From assembly GCF_023065955.2 (NCBI RefSeq), contig NW_026623089.1, positions 32,952,767 through 33,016,766 on the forward strand: a stretch of DNA of 64,000 bases, in the 5' to 3' direction. Positions 22,680 to 30,720 of the stretch are shown here, one piece after another (within the stretch, counting starts at the first letter, position 1; each line of letters begins with the position of its first letter). The notes under the pieces were generated by a model. The model was not told the DNA's origin and did no database searches. It was given only the letters and a program-made list of their open reading frames with translations. This DNA comes from Ursus arctos. Its lineage: Eukaryota; Chordata; Mammalia; Carnivora; Ursidae. A program made the translations under genes and the position numbers.

Positions 22680-25600
22680 CTGCAAAAGATGATGAAGGCC
22701 CCAGGACTGACAAACTGGAATCTAACTTTCAACAACAAAAAAGCCGTCACTGATAACCGGAGGAATTATGAGTTGAAAAAAAAGAGTGTGAGGAGGGAGA
22801 CAGGACAGACAGACCTTCAGACTACCGAAACACGTGTCCACCTGGGGCAGGATAATGATATCAAAAGCGTAAGAAATGTAAGTCAATGCACAGAGAAGCC
22901 AAGGGGAGATTTAAAACCGCAACAAAAGGAACGGGGTGGGGGGAGCGGGAAGAGAACTTTTAACTTACATTTAATTCAAAAGTCTTAAGAGCAACCCGAA
23001 ACCCTCCTGGAACTGGGGGATTCAGTCGAAGGGTCTCTTTAATAACACACCCGATGTATTTAAGCTGTTCCAAAGTTTCCATGTCCAACTTGTTGTCTTG
23101 ATTGCTCTTGCAAAGTAAACCCTATCAAAACAGTCATACAGAGGTGAACGGTTATTTTGTGCTCCAATAAAATCAGCCCAGCAGACGGAAACAGGGCTTA
23201 AGTGGCGGCTAGACCCAAAGGGCCCATGATGGGAGAGGGTGAGGGGGAAACTGAGCAGCTAATGACCATTTGCCTCCGCCCCTTGGCCCAAATCCACTAT
23301 CTATTTACAATTCCAAGAGACTGCTGCTCCCCACTTAGAACCACAAAGCTTCTCCCCCCCAACCCCGCCCCCATCACCACCACCTAGGAGTCCCCATTCA
23401 TCCCCTTGAACAGACAAATTCAAGAAAGTGGAATCTATCTGAAAAATCTCGAATGTACTGCCAAAAGTGGAGAAGGGGTAGGAATACAAGGATCAAACCC
23501 TTCCTGAGTGGGATCGAGGCTCAAAGTTCCTTCCTTTTTATTCACAAAGCTAATTCTCTTTCCCCAGCTGCCCTCCCATCCCTGGGCCCTGCACTTCAAA
23601 ATATTCGGAGAAGGCGGCACACTTACATATTGGCAAGTTGGCTAGGGAGCAGCTGAATTTCTTAAGCTAATAGGGAACCCCAGTATCCCCCTACCTTACT
23701 CTTTAGCTCCTCTCGAACTTTCTGGAGAACATGGGGGTAGAGCCCAAGGTAAGTAATCAGAGATGTGGCCGCACTAGCTGTGGTTTCATGTCCCCCAAAG
23801 AGGAGTTCGGTTGAAGACTGCTTTAGTGCCTAAGAATGGAAGAAGACAAGCGTTTTTTACAAGTGTGCATGCAATTTTACACAGCAATTACTTAGAACCA
23901 AACTGAAAGTTCTGGAAAGATGAGAAGGGCTAAAAGTTTGCGGACAGAAAGCCAAGGAAAGCTACATTTAAAAAAAAAAAAAACCAAATGCATGGTCCTT
24001 TTAATTCAGCTAGAGCAGGAAAGCCAGTAAAATCTCACTACACTGGGAATTCTTGAATGAAAGCTTTGGTTGTATTAAAATCGCCCAACATTCTTTATTA
24101 ACATTTTGCAAATTCCAGCTTTCCCTGTAAAACCGGGTAGGGCTGGGGGACGCTCCCTGTTCCACTGCAGCCTCTGCCACAGCTCTCCTGACCCGGTGTC
24201 TCAGCCTTCCGGGTTCCGTCTCCGGTGTCTGGGCGGTCTGCCCACTCTGGAGTCCGGGCGTGCGCTTTGGGCTACCGCGCTTGGAAAGCCGGGGGACCAA
24301 ATTCCGCAGCGCCTCTTCCTGAAGTCGCCCCTCACCTGCATGTCCAGCCTCTCTCCCCTCTCCCACGAGTGCTCGATCAACAGCTGCAGCGCATCTTTGC
24401 AGCCGCTACCCGCCTCGGCCGTGCGCAGCCCGCAGATCTTGGCGCGAATGTTCTCCTCTATGCGCGCGTGGATGAGGTTCCGCGCCTTCATGCCCTGAGC
24501 GCAGAGAGCGCACTGCAGTGAGCAGACGCCGGGCCCCGCGCCCCCGCGCCCCCAGCGCCTCACCCTGCACGCTCCCTCACCCGGTACAGCCCGCTGAAGG
24601 GCACGTCGATGGGCAACGAGAAGAGATTGCGGGTCATTTCCTCGAAGGCCTCCACCAGCTGCTGCTCCGCGTCCCCGCCGCTCGCCAGCCGGGGCTCACA
24701 GCCCAGCAGGATGCGCATGGCGATGCGGAACATGAGGCGCTTCACCTGGGGGTAGACCAGGAGGCCGCGCTCGCCGCAGCTCAGCCACTGTTCCAGGCAA
24801 GTGCCCACTTCCTCAGCGATCACTGGCACGTAGCACTGGAGCGCCTCGCGGCTGAAGGCCCGCATAATCACCTGAGCTCCGAGGAGGAAGAGTGTTAAAA
24901 GCGCCCCCCCCTCGCCTTCCGGGATCCCCTTCCAGCCACCCCCACCCCCGCCAGACCCAAGGCGCTTCCCGGCCAAAGTGGCCGTGAGCGGGTCACCTCA
25001 TGCAGCTAAGGCTCGCCGGGCAGCCATCTCCTTGAACCCCTGCTGCCGACGAGGTCCCCCTGCCTGTCCAGGCACCGCCACCCCCGCCCTCACCTTCTTG
25101 CGCTGCTTGTGAGAGGAGTCGTGCAGGTTGGAGAGGCAGCCGGAGCCCAGGATGGTGCGCACCGACGCGGGCCAGTGGACCGACACCAACCGGTGCTCCC
25201 CGAGCAAGATGCGCCGCACGTTGTCGGCGCCCATCACCCGCACCGTGGGCCGCCCGAACAGATGCGTCTTGTAGATGAAGCCGTATTTCCTGCGCTTCAT
25301 CTGCAGGAACTTCCTTCGCTGGGAGAGGAGAGCGGAGGAGAGAGGCGGGCGTGAGGGGGCGCCTCGGAGCGCCTCGCCTCGGGCTAGCCCCGGTCCTAGC
25401 CGTACTCACCTCCCTCTCGGGGACGTCTACCCCGGCTTCATGGAAGCCCGGAGCCGACTCGGGCTCCTGGGAATCGTCCCGTCCCGCCCAAGCTCCCTTA
25501 CCTGTAGCACCATCTGCAGTGTTTCCCCGAAGAAGGGGAAGCCCATGGTTCCGGGGGGCAAAGGGAGGGCGCAGCTGCGGTCGCGGCCGCTCACGCAGTA

Positions 25601-25690
25601 CAGGTCCCAGAGCTTGATCGCGGCCAGGAAGAGCAGCAGCGGTAGCACGAAGGTGCAGAGCGCACTGGCCAGCAGCGCCGGGAGCCCCAT
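22338..25690 (-). CDS. CYP26A1: CYP26A1, retinoic acid 4-hydroxylase, complete 7-exon gene
   Basis: This microsomal cytochrome P450 inactivates all-trans retinoic acid by 4-hydroxylation and further oxidation at the ER membrane. The coding exons are 25502-25690, 25094-25318, 24581-24871, 24336-24494, 23695-23829, 22969-23121 and 22338-22679. All are phase 0 with GT/AG borders, and they sum to 497 codons plus stop, equal to the human protein as I remember it. Visible in the translation are an N-terminal hydrophobic anchor (about residues 4-24), a proline-rich hinge (ALPLPPGTMG, 41-50), the I-helix motif GGHETT (300-305), ExxR (E362/R365) and the heme loop FGGGLRSCVG with Cys442 as thiolate ligand. 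The start is the ATG of MGLPALLAS, about 70 bp downstream of a TATA box. No frameshift or stop was seen. CYP26C1 lies upstream on the same strand. Regulation is likely by retinoic acid through the DR5 sites listed separately. CYP26B1 is excluded by the near-identity to CYP26A1 and by synteny. Confidence 0.98.
22969..23121 (-). CDS. CYP26A1: CYP26A1 exon 6 (K-helix)
   Basis: This exon has 51 codons, GLLCKSNQDNKLDMETLEQ... to ...VALKTFELN. The acceptor is ATAG|GGT and the donor AAT|GTAAGT. It includes KETLR, the conserved ExxR of the K-helix. Confidence 0.97.
23695..23829 (-). CDS. CYP26A1: CYP26A1 exon 5 (I-helix)
   Basis: This exon has 45 codons, ALKQSSTELLFGGHETT... to ...VREELKSK. The acceptor is CTTAG|GCA and the donor AAG|GTAGGG. 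It holds the oxygen-activating I-helix with the Glu-Thr pair. Confidence 0.97.
24336..24494 (-). CDS. CYP26A1: CYP26A1 exon 4
   Basis: This exon has 53 codons, GMKARNLIHARIE... to ...GERLDMQ. The acceptor is CTCAG|GGC and the donor CAG|GTGAGG. Confidence 0.97.
24581..24871 (-). CDS. CYP26A1: CYP26A1 exon 3
   Basis: This exon has 97 codons, VIMRAFSREAL... to ...VPFSGLYR. The acceptor is CTCAG|GTG and the donor CGG|GTGAGG. The following intron is only 86 bp. Confidence 0.97.
25094..25318 (-). CDS. CYP26A1: CYP26A1 exon 2
   Basis: This exon has 75 codons, RRKFLQMKRRK... to ...SSHKQRKK. The acceptor is CCCAG|CGAAGG and the donor AAG|GTGAGG. It has the same length and phase as exon 2 of CYP26C1. 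Confidence 0.97.
25502..25690 (-). CDS. CYP26A1: CYP26A1 exon 1
   Basis: This exon has 63 codons, from the initiator ATG (complement of 25688-25690) to ...QMVLQ. The splice donor is CAG|GTAAGG. It carries the membrane anchor and the start of the P450 fold (MGFPFFGETLQ). Confidence 0.97.
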
Positions 25691-25757
25691 GGCGCGCTGC
25701 GGCCTCCCGCGCCACCTGCTGCCGCCGCCAGCGCTCCCAACCCCGCCGCGCACCCGC

Positions 25758-25763
25758 TTTATA
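25758..25763 (-). promoter_or_regulatory. CYP26A1: CYP26A1 TATA box
   Basis: TATAAA on the minus strand (tttata on plus) lies 68 bp upstream of the CYP26A1 ATG. Normal TATA spacing puts transcription start near 25732 and gives a 5' UTR of about 40 nt. Confidence 0.85.
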
Positions 25764-25806
25764 GGCGGCCCAGGGTGCTGCCCACGTTAGCTTGGTCAGA
25801 CAAATT

Positions 25807-25823
25807 AGTTCACCTAAAGTTCA
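25807..25823 (+). promoter_or_regulatory. CYP26A1: Proximal DR5 retinoic acid response element (R1)
   Basis: The sequence AGTTCA-CCTAA-AGTTCA is a perfect direct repeat with a 5-bp spacer, about 45 bp upstream of the TATA box. A conserved DR5 at this position (R1) binds RAR/RXR in other mammals and drives retinoic acid induction. I infer the same function here. Confidence 0.9.
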
Positions 25824-25849
25824 TCTTTAATTGCGGATTGGGCCCCTGG

Positions 25850-25861
25850 CTCCTCCCCCCG
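25850..25861 (-). promoter_or_regulatory. CYP26A1: GC-rich (Sp1-type) box beside R1
   Basis: A run of Gs and purines (minus strand GGGGGGAGGA) lies about 27 bp upstream of the proximal DR5. An Sp1/Sp3-binding GC-rich element acting with the proximal RARE is described for this promoter family. The assignment here is by position and composition. Confidence 0.5.
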
Positions 25862-26689
25862 CAAGGCGCTGCCCAAAATCTTTAACCGTTTGTTCCACGC
25901 CGAGGCAGAGGCGGCACGGTGGCGGCTTCCCTCGGAGCGCGCCTCCTGGGGTGCGGGGCTAGGAGTAGCCTGCCTCCCCCTTACAAGGTGTGCGGAGCTC
26001 CGAGAAGGCGGCAGAGGCCCACCTGGGCTCCTGGGAGCGGGAAACTCCAAGCCCTGGACTTCCAGGCAGTCTCTTTGGAATCCCGCCCCCCCCCCCCCCG
26101 CCAGGTCCGACGGGCGGTCCCAGGCCAGAGCTGCCTTCAATGGCTTTCCATTCTCAGGCGCCGCGTGGGCTCCCTTCCACCTGCTGGGGAAGCAAAGGGA
26201 AGTGCATTCAGGAACCGACTAGCTGCCAGATCCCACACTGGGGAAACTGAGGTCCAGAACGCAGAGCAAAACGCAAACCTCCCGATTCTCCCGAAGATCC
26301 CGCAGAAGAATCCAGGGCCACGACCTAAGCGAGAGTCGGAGGGGAGTCAGACCTGATCTACGGATCATGGATCCCAGCTCCCCAAACCCCTCAAGGAGGC
26401 TAGCACTCATGAAGTCCTGGAAGGTCCGACTTAAGGGTACAAGAGAGCTTCCAAGTCCCTCAGGTCTCCAGGTACAACCTTGCACAAGTCTGAGCCCCGA
26501 CTCTGACGCCCCAGTGGGAGACCGCGGGGGCAATTCATCCACCGAGAGGCAGCCAGCGCTCCGCGAACCCGCCGCTGGCGTCCGGATTCCGAGGGCCCTG
26601 GGAGTCACAGCCCCAGCTAGGCAGAAGGGAAGAGGATCCTTAGACCTGGGCTGATAAGGTGACAGAGATAGACGAAGGAAAGCCTGGGA

Positions 26690-26800
26690 GTCTGTACTTC
26701 GGGATCGGCTCCATCTCTACTTGCATGACCTTGAGCAAGTCACCACACATCCTTGCGCCTGTTTCCTTCTTCTTAATATGAAGGCGGTAATTCCCCGATC
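26690..26800 (+). repeat. MIR fragment
   Basis: 'gcatgaccttgagcaagtca' followed by 'gcctgtttccttcttctt' fits sense MIR. Confidence 0.6.
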
Positions 26801-27330
26801 TGTCTACACCCCGGGGCAGTTGAGAGTTTGCAACTAGGGACCCTTAGCTGCAAATACTTTTCCCGGCAACGCGCGCTAGGTTACTTCACCCGGATGACCT
26901 GGACTCGGGGCCCACGAACCTTCCTCCGCTCTCCCAGCTCCCGCCCACAGAAGCCACCCAGGTGAGCGGGGTGCTCGACCCTCAACCCAGGCCTCTGCCG
27001 GCCCCTAATGGGAGTGTTGAGGGAATCCGTCCTTCTGGCCTTCGTCCAACTGCAGTCAGCTGCTACTGCAGCCAATGCGGGGAGCTCGGACACTGCGGAA
27101 AGTGCACGTGCGCACCCCACTTCCCACCTGGCCGGCCCACAGGCATCCCTGGTTTCAGGGCTGAACGCACCAGCAGCGCCGAAAACGAAACATAAACTCG
27201 GGCTCTTGCAGGAGCACGCCGCACGCCTTGGAAGGCGTCCCTTGGAAATGGAAAACTCTTTGATCCTAAGAGCTGTTAAATACGTGGCCCTCCCACAATG
27301 GTCCCCAAAGCCGGCGGGAGTGGAAAATGT
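26801..27330. other. CYP26A1-CYP26C1 intergenic, unassigned
   Basis: GC-rich and non-coding, with no repeat seen. It lies between the MIR and the distal DR5 block. Confidence 0.4.
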
Positions 27331-27631
27331 CTGTGGAGTGGTAGGGACCGCACGGGCCCGCAACGTTCCCAGCCGGAGTCGCCATAGGGCTTGTTGGACT
27401 CGTGCGTTTCAGAGGCTCTAGGGAAGGGTCTCTCCCGCTGTCATGCCTTCGCACGATTTGGCGACTGTAAACGGTGCCGGCCAACTTCTGGCACCGGCGG
27501 GAACGCGGCGAGACGCGCCAGAAGTAATTCTCAGAAATTCTGGGCCCGCCCCTTTCGAGACCGTGTTCGGGCCGGTGAGCAAAACCGGCCAGCGGGGGCG
27601 TGACCTGGGGCCCATTCCCAATCCTCTGCCC

Positions 27632-27648
27632 TGACCTGCCTGTGACCC
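27632..27648 (-). promoter_or_regulatory. CYP26A1: Distal DR5 retinoic acid response element, copy 1
   Basis: The minus strand reads GGGTCA-CAGGC-AGGTCA, a near-consensus DR5 in which both half-sites fit RGKTCA. It lies about 1.94 kb upstream of the CYP26A1 ATG. Distal RAREs about 2 kb upstream are known to cooperate with R1 in other mammals, and position and sequence fit that role. Confidence 0.8.
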
Positions 27649-27663
27649 CTGCAGGCCGGACCG

Positions 27664-27680
27664 TGACATCCGAGTGAACT
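27664..27680 (-). promoter_or_regulatory. CYP26A1: Distal DR5 retinoic acid response element, copy 2
   Basis: The minus strand reads AGTTCA-CTCGG-ATGTCA. The first half-site is perfect, and the second deviates from RGKTCA at its first positions. It lies 16 bp beyond the other distal DR5, in the same orientation. Confidence 0.65.
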
Positions 27681-28164
27681 CTGCAGGGCCACCTCGCCAA
27701 GTTCAGCGCGCGCCGGGTCACGAGATGAGTGGGGCCTGCGTTCTGGAAATTGCCGGGGGAGGGGGAGAATTTTAATAAATCTGCCCATCGAGACCCGCGG
27801 GGGCGTCGGGCAGGAAAGGATTAAATGTGAGAGTGAAGATCATTAAAGAACATCTTGAATGGAGGAAGGGGGTCAATAAATTATCAGCCCGATAAGAACT
27901 TCCATTAGAAAACTTGCGAAGCTTTCTTGGGTGGTGGTGGGCGGGGAGGAGGATTGGTTCACTGGAAAACAAAATATTTCCAAGATGTTTACAAAACAGC
28001 CTCCTTGTTGCTAAGGGTTGGGGGTGGACAGTAGTTTTTTTTTGCTGAAGGAGGGGAGTGAGGACCCAGAGGTAGACCGGAGTCAGGTGAGCTCTGGCCG
28101 CTGAAGGACCCAGCCTCCACCTTTCCCCCTCAACCCCTTCCTACCTCCTGAGCACTCATTCCTG

Positions 28165-28430
28165 TCTGGGGGTGCAGGGTTTTGTACCTGCTGTTTCCTC
28201 GGCTTGGGGAGCTCCTTTCCCAGGTCACCGGTGGCTGGTTCCTTCCCAAGTTGAATGTCACCTCCTCACAGAAGTCTTCCCTTCCCACCCTGCAGAGCTT
28301 AGCCCCAGGTACTGTGTCTTACAGACCTGTTTTATTCTGTGGAGAGCACTTAGCACCAGCCCCAATTCTGGTGCTCTGCTGGTTTATTGTCTACCTCCTT
28401 CATGAGCATATGCGGTCCAGGAGGGCAAGA
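28165..28430 (+). repeat. L2 LINE 3' fragment
   Basis: The series 'ttgaatgtcacctcctcacag', 'cagacctgttttattctgtgg' and 'tattgtctacctccttcatga' matches sense L2. A coding-like stretch follows it directly. Confidence 0.75.
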
Positions 28431-28685
28431 ACCAGAATGCTCCTTCGTAGGAGAATCTGGAGGTACCACAACAGGAGTTCAGGTGTTCCCTGAAATTACT
28501 GAACAGGATATTATCAATGGGAAATTGGAGCTGCCCCTACAGGAGCCTATAGTGAGTACAGATCCTAAAACAGGTAAACCAAGTTTCTTGGAACCACCTA
28601 CACCTGAAACCTCCTCCCCATATTTGTCTTCTCTCCCCCTATCAGAATCAACCCCCAGTCCTGGTCCTCCTGCCCCCTCTCCCTG
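28431..28685 (+). other. Coding-like open stretch, unidentified
   Basis: About 85 codons stay open before a stop at 28684. The N-terminal part is mixed (ITEQDIINGKLELPLQEP) and the end is Pro/Ser-rich (SPYLSSLPLSESTPSPGPP). There is no ATG at a sensible place except one inside the L2 (28401), no splice context and no poly(A). I do not recognise the protein. It may be a retrocopy fragment or chance. Confidence 0.25.
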
Positions 28686-28739
28686 ATGGGAGCTTCTCAG
28701 CCCGGATGTGGTCTCTGCAGCTTCAGGAGCGCCCTGAGG

Positions 28740-30080
28740 GCAGGCCCCAATTCTGCCACTTTTGTTGGCTCCAGTGCCTGCCGAGCCCGTGGCCTGGCGC
28801 CCGGTCTGCGATCAGCAGTGGGTGATGAATTGCCCTGGATGGGGGTTATGGCGGTGTCAGCCGAGCTCGGAAGGGCCCGCTGAGCTCTTGAGCTACCGAC
28901 CATGCCTGTGCCTGCTGCTTCCCCCTTTCCTCTGGCCCCGGGAATCCACCTTAAGCATAAGGTCAGGAGGGCACCAGCTTCCTTCTGGTTCACTAAGGGG
29001 TCAGCTCGGGGCCTGGGCGGCAACTTCCCTCACTCACCCATCATGTCCAGCTGCCCTGGACTGTCTGAAGATGGGTGGCAGCTTGCACTGGGCTGATGGG
29101 AATGGTGACACTTGGAGGCTCTCGGCTTTGATTTAAACACTGGAGGAAACCTCTGTGTTGGAGTCCTTAAGCCAACCTCGCGATCACTATGAAAGGACAA
29201 AGGGCTGAGCCCTACCTAGTGGCCACAGGCCCAGAGGCTGGAGCAGGGAGTAAGCGATGAGGTGGAGGAGAGCACAGGCCAAGGAGTCCAGGAGCCCGTT
29301 GCTAGCTCCTCCGGGAAGTCTTCTGCCTGTTTCTCCTAAGCAAAAGAGGAGGTGGAGCTACAGGGATAATCCTTAGCCCAGCTCTTGGGCTATGCTCAGG
29401 AGGAAAGCTCTGGCTACTCTTGGGGGGGGGGGGAGGGGGGTCTTTCGTGGGTATCTTCCAACCCCTACCCCACACCTTCCCACCAGGGAGCAGCTGCTCA
29501 GCTAAGCCCTAGCCTCCTCACTCAACTGCTGCCAGGAAACCTCTTGGCTGGCCTTCCTGTTTGGGGTAGAAATATCTCAAACCTCTCTGATTATGTCTCA
29601 ACCTCCCATAAAAATAATCCAACCTTAGAGACACCTCTATGTGCCTATTCCCCCCCTGTATATATGGGAAGATTAAGCCCGTTCTTGAAGTAGGAATTTT
29701 TCTTTTAAGAAGTCGCCAGCAGAACAATGATGTTGAGCCATTTAGAGCCCTGGAAGCGCCCACAGTTCTGAGTTTCCGCCGAGACTGAGACCGGTAGAGT
29801 GGCCTCGGCGCACCAAGCCGAGGTCAGCTGCCTGAGGGCCTTCCGCTGGGCGCCTTCTCGGTGTGTCTTACTATGGCCCAAAGCCAGGCCGGAGATGCGC
29901 TTCCTCCCAAGGGTCGCAGGTCCAGCCGCATTTGCTGGGTCTCTGGCACCGTCCAATCCTGCCCTAGCAATCCGCCCCGCCGCCCCAAGATCCAGGCAAC
30001 CCCCCGGGCGTGGCGCCGGAAGGCGAGGCCCCGCATCTCCTAGTGAAGATCTGTTCCCTTCATCCCTGCTTGGAGATCCT
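28740..30080. other. CYP26A1-CYP26C1 intergenic, unassigned
   Basis: No gene was found. A poly-G run lies near 29420-29440. No AATAAA for CYP26C1 was recognised on the minus strand here. Confidence 0.45.
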
Positions 30081-30342
30081 GGGAAAGGCTTAGGCTAGGC
30101 TCACGACCTTTCCTTCCTCAGGGCGCAGAGCGCAGGGGGCACCTTGCCGCCGGCCTGAGCCCTTCTCCGGGGCGCCGTGGCTCCGGCTCGCGCTCCTCCT
30201 CCCTCGAAGTCTGGCACAGAGCTGCATTTGGTGACCGTTTGTTGAACGAGGGAGCGAGCGCCCGACCCGGCACTGAGAAACCGCAGATGGGCGGCGCTGA
30301 CAGCGCGTCGCTGCCCCGGGCCAAGTCCCGAAGCGCAGAGGC

Positions 30343-30720
30343 TCAGAGGCGTAGCCCATCTCGCGCTGCCGAAGGCGCGAGCGGGTGGAAAAAGAGCCGC
30401 AGCCCGTCCGCCGGGTGCACGACGGGCACGGTCTGCATGGCGGGGAAGGCAGGCGTGGCCAGTTCCCAGCGCGCCGTGCGCACCAGCTCCACCGCCAGCA
30501 GCTGGAGCACCGCCTGTGCCAGCTCCTGGCCGAGACAGCTGCGCGCTCCGCCGCCGAAGGGGACGTAATGGAAGCGGCGGGAGGCGCCCCGCGCATCCTC
30601 GCCCGCCGCGCCGAAGCGCTCGGGGTCGAAGCCCTCAGGCGGGCTGCGGTACACCGCGGCCGTCTCGTGCGTGTCCCGGATGCTATACATCACGCTCCAG
30701 CCCTTGGGGATCTGGTAGCC
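30343..30720 (-). CDS. CYP26C1: CYP26C1 exon 6 (heme loop and stop)
   Basis: This exon has 125 codons plus stop, [13 protein letters not shown]... to ...SAARDGLRL. The acceptor is CACAG|GGC. It holds FDPERF and the heme loop [10 protein letters not shown]. No AATAAA is seen in the 600 bp after the stop, so the 3' end is undefined. Confidence 0.96.
   Translation of the reverse strand, partial: GYQIPKGWSVMYSIRDTHETAAVYRSPPEGFDPERFGAAGEDARGASRRFHYVPFGGGARSCLGQELAQAVLQLLAVELVRTARWELATPAFPAMQTVPVVHPADGLRLFFHPLAPSAARDGLRL

Larger units (their letters stand above)
24200..26150. other. CpG-rich region over CYP26A1 promoter and exons 1-4
   Basis: CG dinucleotides are dense by eye across the 5' half of CYP26A1 and its promoter, in contrast with the AT-rich 3' half and 3' UTR. 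A poly-C run lies near 26088-26099. The boundaries are approximate. Confidence 0.7.
27330..27800. other. Distal CpG-rich regulatory block upstream of CYP26A1
   Basis: This compact GC-rich block contains the two distal DR5 motifs and an extra TGACCT half-site at 27601-27606. It codes for nothing recognisable. Position and content suggest a retinoid-responsive enhancer. Confidence 0.55.

Noticed and set aside
24993..25715. 240-codon minus-strand frame overlapping CYP26A1 exons 1-2
   Set aside because: It is a different frame from the real exons and reads through introns, so it is a compositional shadow.
24518..25790. Plus-strand open frames across CYP26A1
   Set aside because: They are antisense shadows of GC-rich coding exons.
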